From contig NC_044591.1 in NCBI RefSeq assembly GCF_901933205.1, positions 2,887,501 to 2,951,500 of the forward strand: a stretch of DNA of 64,000 bases, given 5' to 3'. Below the pieces are notes generated by a model, which was not told the origin of the DNA, made no database searches, and saw only the letters and a program-made list of their open reading frames with translations. This DNA comes from Camarhynchus parvulus. Its lineage: Eukaryota; Chordata; Aves; Passeriformes; Thraupidae. Positions within the stretch are counted from its first letter, which is position 1, and each line of letters starts with the position of its first letter. Made by a program: the position numbers and the translations under genes. Of this stretch, positions 1-11,713 are shown piece by piece.

Positions 1-1706
1 GTGAGCTGTTGTTTCACACTATCTGGGAGAAAGGTTTATCCCTCTCCTGTTCCAGTGGGAACACAAGGCAGAGCTGGTCTATCACAGCCTGACTTCCTTG
101 TACCAGCAAAATCTTTATTTTTTTTTTCCCGGTGATGATTTAAAAGTTGTTACCTTGCAGGCAATGCCTCTGCTGGGTCATGTCATAAAAGATAATTGGG
201 CACCTTCTATCCCAGCACAGTAAACTGAGATCATGACCTTTCAAGGGTTAGGAATCCAATTATCTGGAGAAACAGTTCCAGATTGAAATACCCTTCTAAC
301 CTCTTACTGCTTAGTTTTCCAAATCTGTGCTGGAAATTTCAAAAGTCGCCTAATAAAAAAGGTTGAAATTACCCTTACACAGCTTCCATGCAAGTTATTA
401 TTATCTAGTGATAATTCTGTCTCTAAGCCTGCTTTGAGAACTTTCTGGATCCAGATGAGCCAAAGAGAACTGACATTTTAGAAGATTACACTTTTTTGCA
501 AGCTCTCCAGGGTGACGCAGAGAGCTTGTGGGACTAACTGCATTTCAGATGCAGGAATTTTCTTCTTCCAGGAAACAAACGCCCTAGGAATTGTTTTCTT
601 TAAGTTTTTAAAGCAACACAGAGCTGTGGAGTTTTTTTGTTTAAAAGGCAGAAGATATTAACAGAGCAGGCAGTGTGTAATCTGTTGTTCCTTGATCTGG
701 CCACTACTGGTTCTCTGTGGGATACTGGTACATAGTGGGAAATTTACCACCAAAGGAGTTAGGAACTTACACTGGTTTTGTCTGGGGTTTGAGTCCAGAT
801 GTTGCTACAACTGTTGTTTTTTATTAGTTTAATATATGCCGAAGTTGGCAAATATATGCTGAGAGCCAGGTGGGACAGATGAGATGTGACGAAGTTCTTG
901 GATGATTGATAATGAGCAGGGAAAATCAATTGTGTTAATTTCTGGCTTGTCACTGGGTTGGAGAATTAATGAGAAAGTTCCTCTAGCTTAATGGTATTTG
1001 CACATTATACAGACTGTGATGAAATGGTCTTCAGGCACTGCTTGGCATCACAACTGTGGGATTATTGTAGATCTAGAGGCAGGAACAGAAATCTACAAGC
1101 ACAAAAACTCCTTTCCCAAACAGCCACCAAGCAAAGACAGACCACCTGAGAGAGCTGAAGAGAAAACAGAGACATCGTCTTTTGCTGCTTGTACTGTGCA
1201 TTTAGGAACATATTGTAGGGGCTGTGGCTTTGGGGTGTGATGATTCGTATTGTGAGTGGTGCTGTGCTACTGATAAACAATATCCTATGGGAATCCTTCC
1301 CTCCTAAGCAGGAGGCTACTGACAGTGCAGTGTTTTCTAGAAAGCTGTTGAAAATACTTGAAATATTTTAGTCCCCATCTTCCTCTGAGCCCAGGAATGG
1401 CTGGCCATGATGCCCACTGAGCACCAAGTTTGTGCCAGACTAGCAACAGTGTTGTGGCCCAGAGGGTGAACCAGTGGTGCCAGCTTCCCTGTACTGACCT
1501 TCCAAACAAGCCAGGAAGGGAAGCAGCAGATGGCCAATGGACCTCTGGAGCAATTTGTGATGCTTTCAGTAACTCCTTTGCAGAACTCTGCACACATGTA
1601 CCTACCTGGATGAGAGGGGAGTATGATAAAGCCCCGATCTTGGCCTTATCAACCGAGCAATGCAGGACGGCCTGGGAGCCCAGTCCCTCTGGGAGACAGA
1701 GTGCCT
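1..1706. other. non-coding single-copy sequence
   Basis: No gene is seen. Open frames here are short, overlap on both strands and show no known domain. The stretch at about 808-838 (TTTTTATTAGTTTAATATATG core) recurs at about 5659-5690, so part of 735-960 may be an old dispersed repeat. Otherwise I see only ordinary AT-rich sequence with short T and A runs. Confidence 0.6.
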
Positions 1707-2156
1707 GAATGCCCAGTTAGCTCGTGGCTATCGCCACAGGCTACCCTTAGCAAGCTTGGTGATTGTCAGCTCTTTAGTGATTCTCAGCTCTCTTGGGATC
1801 TCAGCTCTTTGCTTGCTCGCTAGGGCGCCCTTGGCTGAGGCTGCAGCAGATGCGAGAGAGGAGAAGAAGTCCTGGTGTTCCACAGCGATGGTTTATTGGG
1901 GAGACTGAAGGGTCCAGTGACAGCTCTTCTTCTGTCGAATGGGCTAAAACAATCCCTTTTTATAGGGTGTAGGGGGATCCAAACTTGTCCAATAGTAAGG
2001 ATTAGGTATAGTGACCTATGAGGTTACAAAGATAAACTGTGGGGCAGGGGGTCGAAGACAGGAGCTTATTTTGCTGTCTCATCATGACTCAGCAGCTCCC
2101 ACTGTTAAGTCTCAATCCTCCATGGAGCTCTCGGAAGCTCCACAGAGTCTGCTACA
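1707..2156 (-). mobile_element. LTR-like segment, probably a solo endogenous retrovirus LTR
   Basis: Read on the minus strand, this has LTR order. It starts TGTAGCAGACTC at about 2156. A TATA box (CCCTATAAAAAGGG) lies at about 1954-1967, and a CCCAATAAACC poly(A) signal about 65 bp downstream at 1890-1900. A U5-like tail with short GAGCTGA-ATCACT repeats follows. The spacing from TATA box to poly(A) signal suits a short-R retroviral LTR. The left limit is approximate and I found no matching target duplication. This is the only copy in the window, so the call rests on architecture alone. Confidence 0.55.
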
Positions 2157-2172
2157 GGGGAGTGCTGGTCTC

Positions 2173-2207
2173 GATCATGACTGATCATGACATCACTTGA
2201 TCATGAC
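2173..2207. repeat. three close copies of GATCATGAC
   Basis: The 9-mer GATCATGAC occurs at 2173-2181, 2183-2191 and 2199-2207, just outside the LTR-like segment. Each copy contains the palindrome TGATCA or a one-base variant. It may be a small local duplication; a function is not indicated. Confidence 0.7.
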
Positions 2208-2915
2208 AGAAGAGCAGATCCATCTCCACAGCTGCCTCCTGTCTGCCAGGAGTTCATCCAGCTGGGACAGCAGCAGTGTGATTGATGGTGTACTGCTGGA
2301 TAAATCATCCATAAACCTTGTGTACTCAGAGCACCTGCATGCCTCTTTGCTTTTCTTGTCAACATCCCTGTCCTTGCTGGTGTACTTCATACACACTCCC
2401 ATTCTCCAATCTACACTGAAGTATACTGAGTGTTGAAAAGCCCAGAATCTCCCAGGGCTGTCAGAAATTGAATAAATGGAGATGCTGTATAGAGAGTGAC
2501 ACTAAATTTGTTTAGTGACACTAAATTAGTTTAGTGTTTTCTCTCTAAAGATTTGGTGCAGGTTCTTTTCTTTCCATCTCAACATGTCTGGGTTTTAGTT
2601 GTGATGGAAAGTTTTGGAAGAGAATGTTTCAAAGTTTCCCTTTCTCACAGGTGGACAGCTACAAGGTTTAGAGTCAGAGGAATGGGCCAGACCCCAAATG
2701 CCCCCAGAGCTGAGCTCTGCAGGTTTCTAAGCTGCCTAGACTACTTCTATATAGCTGCCTCAAGGTCCTGTTGGAAAACATACAAGTTTAAAATTTTTTT
2801 ATATAACTTTAGCCGGGTTTGTTCACCTTTGCCCCAGGGAAGAGAACTCCAGTTTCTTTCCAGGGCATTGTTTCTCTAGGTGAGGCCTGATGGGCTCAGC
2901 ACTTCAACAGACTGG
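2208..2915. other. non-coding sequence
   Basis: No gene is recognised. One local duplication, GTGACACTAAATT-GTTTAGTGACACTAAATTAGTTTAGTG, is present at about 2498-2537. Short open frames are unsupported. Confidence 0.5.
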
Positions 2916-3090
2916 TGTCGCTGACGTTGGAGACAGGCATGGTACAGAACTCACCAAGATTCAAGAGAGAACAGCCAACTTTTATTGAGTGCTCGTCTCC
3001 TTGTATAGTTTTGAAGGTCTGTGTGGTTAGTCCTGGTTGGCTGAATTAGTTGCCATCCAGCTAATAAGTATCTGCCCTTAAAATTCAGCA
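2916..3090 (-). mobile_element. putative LTR fragment
   Basis: On the minus strand, CTATACAAGGAGACGAGC is followed by a CAATAAAAG poly(A) signal near 2983-2990 and then a U5-like tail ending near TGTCGC (2916 on plus). The TATA-like, CAGT-like and AATAAA spacing is short, as in compact avian LTRs. The motif TATAYAAGGAGAMGAGCACTCA recurs near 4080-4101, suggesting relatedness. No target duplication was found and the boundaries are approximate. Confidence 0.4.
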
Positions 3091-3618
3091 AGTGTAGATG
3101 AGTGAGACAGCTGTGTGTGCTTGGGAACTCTTAAAACTCATGAAACTGCCCAGATCTGAAGATCTCAGGATCAAAAATAGTCCAGGGGTAATTTCTGCAT
3201 CCCCTACTCTTATACAAAACAGAAGAGAAAAAAAAAATGGCATAGTGACACTTGTGAACTTGGTTTTCCCCAGGTTACTATTATTTGGGTTTCAGATTTC
3301 TTTCTTCTCACCTGCCTCTGGTGTCCCTGTCACATGTGCCTTTTCCCAGGGTTAACAGAGCAGTCTGAAGGAGGGTAATACCTGTCTGTCACCAAAGCAC
3401 CACAACAACCAGCCATTCCTTCCATACATCTTTTTCCAAGTCCCATTTTTCCCCAAGAAACATTGTTCTTTCAAAGTGTGCTATGGCTTATTTCACTACA
3501 GGGGCTTATATCCAGCACAGTTTAACATCCACTACTGAGCAGGAAGCAGGAAAAGGATATAAAGGAAAATTTTGTGGGTAAGAGGGCTGCCAGCTCCAAC
3601 ACTGCCAGCACAGGACAG

Positions 3619-4001
3619 TGTGACTGTGTTCACAGGTGTTCTTGGATGAGGGAAGAGATGAGGATCTGGCTCCATGTTTCAGAAGGCTGATTTATTATTT
3701 TATGATATATATTATATTAAAACTATACTGAAAGAATAGAAGAAAAGGTTTCATCAGAAGGCTAGCTAAGAATAGAATAGTAAAGAATGATAACAAAAGC
3801 TTGTGTCTCAGACAGAGAGTCTGAGCCAGCTGACTGTGATTGGCCATTGATTAGAAACAACCAACACGAGCCAATCACAGATCCACCTGTTGTATTCCAC
3901 AGCAGCAGATAATCATTGTTTACATTTTGTTCCTGAGGCCTCTCAGCTTCTCAGGAGGAAAAATCCTAAGGAAAGGATTTTCATAAAAGATGTCTGTGAC
4001 A
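3619..4001 (-). mobile_element. solo LTR, ERVK-like group A
   Basis: A complete 383-bp LTR lies on the minus strand. It begins TGTCACAGACATC at 4001 and ends CACAGTCACA at 3619. The 6-bp target duplication GGACAG is perfect, at 3613-3618 and 4002-4007. In sense orientation it shows two hairpin-forming segments at the 5' end, inverted CCAAT boxes, an AT-rich TATA-like region and an AATAAA-type poly(A) signal before GCCTTCTGA. A 6-bp duplication is typical of class II (beta/alpha-like) retroviruses. No internal retroviral sequence flanks it, so it is a solo LTR left by recombination. The perfect duplication suggests a fairly young insertion. Confidence 0.9.
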
Positions 4002-4007
4002 GGACAG

Positions 4008-4135
4008 TACAGGGACAACACTGCCTATGCCTCAGCGCCAGAAGGCCCAGGTAGCAGAACTTGCTCCTAGGTTCTGAGTGCTCTTCTCCTTATATAGTGT
4101 AAAACAGTATTTCTAGGGTGTGATTATGTTATGCC
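4008..4135 (-). mobile_element. possible LTR fragment
   Basis: On the minus strand, CTATATAAGGAGAAGAGCAC resembles the 2916-3090 segment around its TATA-like box. No AATAAA or clear ends are visible. It abuts the group A LTR target duplication, so that LTR may have inserted into an older element. Weak evidence. Confidence 0.25.
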
Positions 4136-5573
4136 TGGCAAGAGATGTAAGATTAATTTCTTCCAGCTATCAAAACATCCAGGAGAATCTCTCTCAAATG
4201 CCAGTATAAATACAGGTGTAATACATGGTTTGACTGGTTCTGATTCTCTCCACTGGACTTGCCCACAGTCTCTCAGCTTCACTACACCTTCCCCAGAGGA
4301 AGTAACAAATCTGTTAGAATCTGTTAAAAATCTCCCTCTCTCCAGAGACATTTTGCAAAAGAAGGAAGAGAAACTTACTGAAAGTTATTTGTTGTTATTT
4401 GGATGGCTAGTAAACTCTTTGTGGCAGGGATCATCATTGTGGCAGGGGCCTCATTTTCTACAGTCACATTGCATCGAGCACATGGACTGCCCTCTGACAT
4501 TATGAGTATGCATAAAAATACATTCAAACAAATAAAATCAAAACATCATAAAATAAAAAACCATAAAATAAAAATACATTCAAACAAATAAAACAAAAAC
4601 AACTACAGCCAGATTATGGTATTGCACAAATATCTTAACATGTCCAGAGTCTCAGTATTACATATTAGGGTTTGGTATAAGGGACTTACATCATGATAAA
4701 TGTTTTGCAAAACCTTCCACTCATTAATGGATAGATCTTTCATGCTTAGTAATCACATTATTAATGCACTTCCAGTATAAAGGGTGATGAAACGTTGATG
4801 TGAGCAGCATCAGGACAATTGTGCCAAAGCTCAGCATCCTGTACAGGTACTCCATACAAAACCTATGCCTGGGAATATGTGACTGGATTGGCTTCACATT
4901 TGAATAATATTGTCTTTGTTAGGTATAAATCACGATGGAAACTTCATTTGACCAAAATCATTTTTGTCGCACGTGAACTGACTCGAGCAGAATCATACTA
5001 AGGATGAATTTGTTCTTTTCTGCTAACTCTCAGCATTCCTGGGGCTTTAAAGCCAACATGGGAGAGATGGTATCTCTTGCTCCCCTCATATCTCTTTGAA
5101 GTTGGCATCTTTCTTAAGCCTTGGGCATAAACATCCTCTGCACAGCCAGACAGTGACAGCAAGCAGCATGTAGTGGCTGTAGTATCATTCTTTAGTAGAA
5201 TATAATCACTAGCTCTGTTACCATATCACTGACAGAGAGCATTACTAATTATGATGATTAATGGGTTTAATTTACTTAGAAAGAATAATGTGCAATAATT
5301 CCATTGTGAAAGCTGAAAATCTGGAGTTCCAGCTTCAGATCCTGTCAGTACTGTTGTTGCAAACTCTTTTGTGCTAGGCAAAAGTCATTCAGAGATGTTA
5401 TTTCCCATATGTTTTAGAATATAAGCTACCTTGAGAATTTTCCTTTCTACTAATAAATCTGTTTTGCCATTAAAAATCTTTCAGGAAAGTCCTCCCTTAC
5501 TTTTTCTTTACTGTGCTTAAAATTTTCTGTAATTATGATTTTATATATAGTGTAATTATGATTTTATAACCAC
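4136..5573. other. non-coding sequence with A-rich and duplicated patches
   Basis: No gene is seen. An A-rich patch at 4505-4605 contains a repeated CATTCAAACAAATAAA segment. The 18-mer TGTAATTATGATTTTATA occurs twice at 5528-5545 and 5551-5568. The rest is AT-rich unique-looking sequence, including homeobox-like TAATTA cores near 5245-5275. Confidence 0.55.
5528..5568. repeat. 18-bp direct duplication
   Basis: TGTAATTATGATTTTATA is repeated exactly with a 5-bp gap (5528-5545, 5551-5568). This is a simple local duplication. Confidence 0.8.
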
Positions 5574-5884
5574 AGACCCTTTGGGCAGGGCCAGCACAGC
5601 CAGGTATAGGGACACAATGTCCAAAAGGTGAACTCAGGTTATGACCTTATAATGTTGGTTTTTATTAGTTTAATATATGTTGGCCATGTTGCCCCATGAC
5701 CTTTTAAGAAAAAGGTCTTGACCAATGGTGAAGGGAAACTGGAAACTTGGCCAAATACAGGAAGGTTCTATTAGCACACTACTAACTATCATGACCCCAT
5801 GGCTCCCACTGTGGCAGTGTCCCCTCCCCTCAGTGCTCTACCTGCCATGGTTTGAGGTCAAAACCTTCTGTAAAAGCATCTGAG

Positions 5885-6511
5885 TGTGAAAAATGCGTAT
5901 TTTATCATTGCTTTTTTGCAAATATTAAAATGAATTATGTTAGAAAGTTATGCTGTGTTAATTTTCTTAAGCCGTGTGTTAAATATAGTTTTAGGTTATA
6001 ACATAATGTTAAGATAGAAACTGTGCTATGTAGGATACTTTTTTTAAAAGAGAGGTAGCAGCCACAGGACTCACACTGAGGTAGCAGCCACAGGACACCT
6101 GAATCTTTCAGAAAAAGATAATTTATTGCCCCATTATCAGAAGAAACGAACTTCTTCCTGCCTTGCTCAGCCCTGAAGACACCATTAGGATTCAGAGGAA
6201 GAAGCTGACACTGCCCAGACAGAATCCTGTGTTTGAATGGAATTTATGCATCACGGATGAGGTGTATGAATATGCAACAGGCTGTTGCTTTTAAGGGTTA
6301 ATCCTCTGTTAACATGGGTCCTTTTCTGGGCTTATTTTGCCCAGAAAAAGGTACCTGGACTGTCCCTAACTCTTTGTTCTTATTGTCTCGTATTGTCCTA
6401 AATCCTAGTTGTCCAAATTATTATTACTCTAATTATATTCTTATTTTTATAACCATTTTATTGCTATTAAACTTTTAAAATTCTAAAACCAAGTGATTGG
6501 CGTTTTTCACA
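5885..6511. mobile_element. LTR with TGTGAAAAAYGC/GCGTTTTTCACA ends and 4-bp target duplication
   Basis: A 627-bp element with inverted terminal sequence TGTGAAAAATGCG at 5885 and GCGTTTTTCACA at 6511. It is flanked by TGAG at 5881-5884 and 6512-6515. A 4-bp duplication fits class I (ERV1-like) integration. Inside is a short tandem copy of GAGGTAGCAGCCACAGGAC at about 6053-6095. A truncated relative lies at 39907-40064 in the opposite orientation. The sense strand is uncertain: the minus strand offers CCAAT, TATAAAAATA and AATAAATT elements in promoter-like order. Confidence 0.8.
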
Positions 6512-6515
6512 TGAG

Positions 6516-8296
6516 GTAAGGAATTCCAGGAGAACAAGATCCCACAGTGAGGTGTTTAATGCATTTAAACAGGTTATATTTCTCCCTGCTTTAAATTAAA
6601 TAGGTTACATTTCTCCCATGCTTCCTGCCTGTTGACAGACCAGTACCAGAGCCTTGTTGAGGTGAATGCTGTGCATCAGGTACCTGATGTCCTCTGGAAG
6701 GCTCCTCCACATTTTTTCCTTTGTTTTAAGGTAAAGTCTCTGAGGTTTTGATACAGAAAGAACACAGTGCAGTGGGGACCTTGTTTAATTTGAGATCTTT
6801 AAGGATGATGTAATATTGAAGGGCATATTTCACGGCAGACGAGAGGGCAGTGTTGAACTCTATGTAATTACCTACTGGCTCAGCTCTTATTCAAGTATCC
6901 ATTAAATCTGTCTCCCCTTGAATGAAGCAGAATCTTTATCCTTTCTCTCATGCTCTACTGAAAGAGTTAATGGATACTGCTCATGTTTATAGTCCTGCCA
7001 GGATGTTTTTAATTACCTGCATTGTTTTATTACATAACAGTGATATTTGCTCCGTTAGGCTATTGGCACCTTTGCAGGAAGCAAACAAACCTACTGGCAT
7101 CCATCAGGCTGAGTAATTACAGGGAGTTTGTTTATTTTTTACAGGTTTCCTAATCAATACTGGCACTGTCTCTGCAGGCTGGCTCCAAGCCTGGCTGCTC
7201 ATGCAGCCAGTTTATCCTGCTGCCTTAGCACTCAGCTATTTGGGAGATGATGGGTTTGACCATCCCGAAAAATCAGCATGGCAAGGAAGGCAAAGGAAGA
7301 GAATAATTCATATAAATGGCAGTGATTTAACCCTCCTCTCCAAGGTGTGATGAGGCTGATGCCCTGATACCGGAACCCATTTGTGGAAATAAATATGAAA
7401 AGTCATATATTCCCCCCCTCAGTGGCTCCTTCCTTCCCACAATGAAAGCCTATGGAAAGGGGAACAAGGCCTTATGTGCTGACTTGCTGTTATCTGAAAA
7501 GTGCTGTGTCTTGGAAAGTTAGAGCAAAGGTTCATAAATGAATCCAGAAGGGGCAGCTTGAAAGCTGATTGGTATTCTGTTCTGGTGCAAAGTGCTTAGG
7601 AAAAAAATCTTAATTTCTCTTTCCACAAAGAGCAGGAGTGCGACAGTAATCACAGTATCAAGTCATAAAAATAAAAAAACTCCGTGAAAATTGATGTTAA
7701 GACTCTGGAGGGTTCAGCAGGGGAAGATTGTGTTAAGATTAAGTAGATTATAACACCAGTGGACATTAAATGTTGTCACTGTATGGTAAATCATATCAGG
7801 AAGTCACAGCAGCAGCTCTTTACACAGTCAGGGCTAGAACATTCTGATATAGCACTTGATTTATTCTCTGTCCCTGTTACACCGTCACTGGCAAACACGT
7901 AGGTAGAAAGAGGAGAGGAAGAAGGGAGAGACTTGTAAGCTAGGCTGGATTCCTGAGCTGTGGCTTTGGGAAGCTGGAGGGGACTGGAGTGATGCCAGAC
8001 ACATTCCTCCCTTCCCCTTCTGCCAGATGTTGGGGCTTTGCAAATGTCCTGCACTGCAGAGGCATGGATTGAAGCTTTCCCCAAAACACTTCTCTCCTGT
8101 GGGGTGGCAGCAATGATCTGAGTAGGATCCACATAGTTCTAGAGCTGTGTGTCCCACAAGGAGCATCTTGTGCTCCCCTCGCTGATGGAGACTGCCAGCT
8201 GGGCTCCTCCACCATGCAGACTGTCCCATTGTCCCCACAAAAGCAGCATCCCAGCAGCACCTGCCAGACCCAAATATGTGCACATGCAGCCCGGAA
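6516..8296. other. non-coding sequence, possible conserved element
   Basis: No gene is supported. Overlapping short frames on the minus strand at 7790-8300 are not accompanied by splice or domain evidence. The AT-rich stretch at about 6790-7130 has high sequence complexity, several TAATTA or ATTA cores and no repeat similarity, which is the texture of conserved vertebrate non-coding elements. That is inference only. Confidence 0.5.
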
Positions 8297-8820
8297 TGTC
8301 ACCATGATAGTTTCTGAAAAATCCTCTTTGCCCAGGATTTTCTCCTGGGAAGCTGAGAAGCCTCAGAGGGGAATGAAAATGATAATTATCTGATTGCTGC
8401 TCCTGTGTTTGCTGCTTTGGAATGTGGCTTGGACATTGTTTACCAACAGGTGAATGTTTGATTGGGTCCATGTGAATTGTTTTTTCTTCATGGCCAATCA
8501 CAGCCAGCTGTGTCAGACTCTTTGCGTCAGTCACGAGTTTTTATTCATCATTCTTGTTAAGATTTCTGATGTATCCTTTATCTTTCTTTTAGTATAGTTT
8601 TAATATAATATAATATAATATAATATAATATAATATAATATAATATAATATAATATAATATAATATAATATAATATAATATAATATAATATAATATAATA
8701 TAATATAATATAATATAATATAATATAATATAATATGACACGACAATAAATCAGCCTTCTGAGAACACAGAGTCAGATTCTCATCTCTCACCTCGTCCTG
8801 GGGACCTCACAAACACCACA
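8297..8820 (+). mobile_element. solo LTR, ERVK-like group B, with expanded TAATA array
   Basis: A plus-strand LTR from TGTCACCATGATAG to AAACACCACA. The near-perfect 6-bp target duplication is CCGGAA (8291-8296) and CTGGAA (8821-8826). Order in sense: hairpin-forming AAAATCCT...AGGATTTT, CTGAGAAGCCTCAG, CCAAT-like boxes (ATTGGGT, GCCAATCACAG), TATA region, the long TAATA array, AATAAA, then a U5 ending in GGGACCTCACAAACACCACA. It is about 525 bp, against about 400 bp for copies without expansion. Confidence 0.9.
8598..8736 (+). repeat. (TAATA)n pentanucleotide microsatellite inside LTR
   Basis: About 27 nearly uninterrupted 5-bp units run to TAATATGACA. The array sits between the TTTAGTATAGTTT segment and the AATAAA of the host LTR, so it grew from the LTR's own TATAATATA sequence. 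It gives long open frames on both strands by composition only. Confidence 0.97.
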
Positions 8821-8826
8821 CTGGAA

Positions 8827-11312
8827 CATTCCCCCCAACCCAATCTGCAGCATCCCAAAAGTGTCCCAAGCACACCTACACACCTCTCAGCTGCCCCAAC
8901 ACTTTCGAAACTTGCCCTCTCCCTTCTTTGCTCAAAGTAAATTACCAAAACCTCTGTATTCCTTGCTTAGAAGTTATAATCCAGGAACAATGCAGGAACC
9001 TATTTAAATCTGCCAGAAATCTCCTAATGGGACTGTACACATTACATAGCTTGAGCAAGTCCTTTCAGTGTTGTGTTGGTAAATGGGCAAGACAAGGGCT
9101 ACTTCTCTCTCCTCCCTGGCCAATGCTTTATGTGCATCTTCCCAGGAGTGTGACCCAATTCTGTCTGATATGGATTAAACTAAAGCCAAGAATCACCTCC
9201 ATTCCCATTTTGCAGCTGAGCGCTTTCAAATTCCTGCCTGTCATTGTTCTGTATCCTTGACAGATATGCAGTTGAAAGTCACTTTGTATTCTGCCCCAGA
9301 TCTTAAGTGTCTACCAGATAGCCTTACCAGCCAAGAGGCGGGAGAAATCACAGATGAGTCCTGTAATTTTCTTTTGTACAAACACTACTGACACCTGCAG
9401 AAAGGTCTTTTGCTAGTGGAGCATGTGTGGCTTTTGCAGATGGTTTAACTGTAGCAGCACTGAATTCCTCCTCATTGTCAGAGCAGCACTGTACCTTCCA
9501 AAAGGCTTGGCAAAGATTGGAGCACTGTTGTCTTGCCCATGGACAGTGACTGCTCTGTCACCATCAGAAGAGTCCTGGACACACAAGGTGTTGTCCTATT
9601 AAACTCTAGAATCTCAGACTGATCCTCAAGTGAGGCAAGAGGGTAACAGCCTCGGCCTTTTTCGGGTGCAGTTACATTAAAAACTTTCCCTAAACCACCA
9701 TTTTTTCTCTTCTTGCTTTTTCAGATCAAGCAAATGTTCTTTTCACACTTCTCCCTCCAAACATTGTTTGGTGTGGAAAGATGTATGGAAGCAGAATCTC
9801 TCCACCTTTGCTAGACTTGCACAAATGTCTCTTGTATGAATGTGCTTCTAAAACTACAATGTATGGGTTTTTTTCTGGTCTTGGCACCCTACCCTCTCTA
9901 ATTCCAGGTGAAGAGTCAGTTTGCAGGTTTCATTAGTGTTCCTGAGTATTAAAATCCTGAGAAATGAAGGCAAAGGCATGTAAAGTATGATAGACTTTTG
10001 CTGAGATGAAATGTTACCTTGTGTAGATTAACTAAATTCTTTCACCACCCAATTTGCACATTTAGAAACAATTTCAGAGTGTGAAAACATTTGAAAGGAA
10101 TGCTAATTTCAAGCTGAGAGAAGTATGTTTGTTGAGAGAATAAGGAAGCCAGGACTGACCAGGTAAGAAGTGAACTGAGTTAATTCTGATTCCTCTGGTG
10201 CAGCTACATTGCTTTGTTTGTTAAAGTATTTCAGATCTTTTGCCTGTTGCATTGCTTTATGAACTCTCATGTGGTGGAGGGGGAAGAGAAATAAGACTCA
10301 ACTTTCATAAAGGATATTGAGGGACATAATGAGAAGAATGGAATAAAAGCTGAACAACAGCCAAAGAGCTGGAATGAGGATAGAATAGCAAGCTGCATGT
10401 TATAAACAAGCCCCTGTGATTGAACTGCAGGATTTCAGCTAACTTGCTTCCCAAAGAAGAGCCTGGATTCACCCAAGGGCTGAGCTGTGATCAGAATCTG
10501 ACCCCTGTTGTGGGCACTGAGTCTGTTTGCATGCTCTGCCAAAATCATGCTTCCCCTCCTGTTAGAAGCAGAAGAATGTTAGGGAAAACCTGACTCTCAG
10601 TTTGCCCCAATACTTCTTTTTGCAAATATTTAAGTAGATGCATTTTGCTGGCGCAGTTTCTTGAAGTAATTTGAAGCTTCGTGCACAAGCACTCAGAGGA
10701 GTCAGCATGAGCAGCTACACACTTCTGTGCCCTTCAATTGAAACTGTTCTTGTGACTTATGTGGCCAACAGCAAAGCAATAACTGCTCAAGCCTGTGAAT
10801 TTGTATCAAAATTTTATGTCCAGTACAGATAAACTCAGCAAACAGCTCTGAATAATGACTCTGTTTCTGGAAACTCTCTTTCTCTCTTTTCCATCATGGT
10901 AGGATCACAACTTGTGTATATTTATTCTTATACAACTCTGTGAAATGTGGCAATGCCAAGAAATTGCATCTGGTTTATACAAAGGAAGCTAAAGAGGTGA
11001 CTTGATCACAGTCTGTAAGTACAAGGAAAAGATTTCTGATAATAGAACACTCATTAATCTAGCAGACAATGGCCACAGTGAGATCCAGTGCCTGGAAACT
11101 GAATAGCTGGAAGTGTATGTCATCTGACTCATGCTGGGAATAAAATGTACACAAGGAGATAATTAGGTACTGGAGCAATTTACCTCAGATTGTGGTGGAT
11201 TGTGTTTTATAGAAGTCTTTGAATCAGGCTAGGGGTTCTTCCAAAAAGTGTATGATCCCTTAGGTGGCCTGGCTTGCTGAAGGAATGTGGTGGTCCTTTG
11301 GCTGTAGCGGCT
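8827..11312. other. non-coding sequence
   Basis: About 2.5 kb without a recognisable gene, LTR or array. Short frames, for example 8928-9260, have no domain or splice context. Nothing beyond ordinary AT-rich sequence is seen. Confidence 0.55.
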
Positions 11313-11318
11313 GGGAGC

Positions 11319-11707
11319 TGTGGTGGTGTTCATAGGGGAAGAGATGGGAATCTTGACTCCATGTTTCAGAAGGCTGATTTATTATTTTATGATGTATATT
11401 ATATTAAAAGAAAATGATATATTAAAACTATGCTAAAAGAATAGGAGAAATAATTTCATCAGAAGGCTAGCAAGGAATAGAAAGGAATGGAATGGTAATA
11501 AAATCTTGTGACTGACCAGAGAGTCTGAGACAGCTGGACTGTGATTGGCCATTGATTAGAAACAACCACATGAGACCAATCAAAGATGCACCTGTTGCAT
11601 TCCATAGCAGCAGATAATCATTGTTTACATTTTGTTTCTGAGGCCTCTCAGCCTCTCAGGAGAAAAAATCCTGGCAAAGGGATTTTTCAGAAAATATGTC
11701 TGTGACA
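11319..11707 (-). mobile_element. solo LTR, ERVK-like group A
   Basis: A complete 389-bp minus-strand LTR with perfect 6-bp target duplication GGGAGC at 11313-11318 and 11708-11713. In sense it starts TGTCACAGACATATTTTCTG and ends CACCACCACA. The CCAAT inverted pair and the AATAATAAATCAGCC poly(A) region are retained. A short duplication around AAAATGATATATTAAAACTATG near 11405-11435 slightly lengthens the AT region. Confidence 0.9.
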
Positions 11708-11713
11708 GGGAGC

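Noticed and set aside
735..960. Possible LTR based on the TTTTTATTAGTTTAATATATG match to 5659-5690
   Set aside because: Similarity is limited to about 25 bp and neither copy has recognisable ends.
8597..8791. Regularly spaced repeats that could suggest a CRISPR-like array
   Set aside because: A pure 5-bp microsatellite with no spacers in vertebrate DNA.
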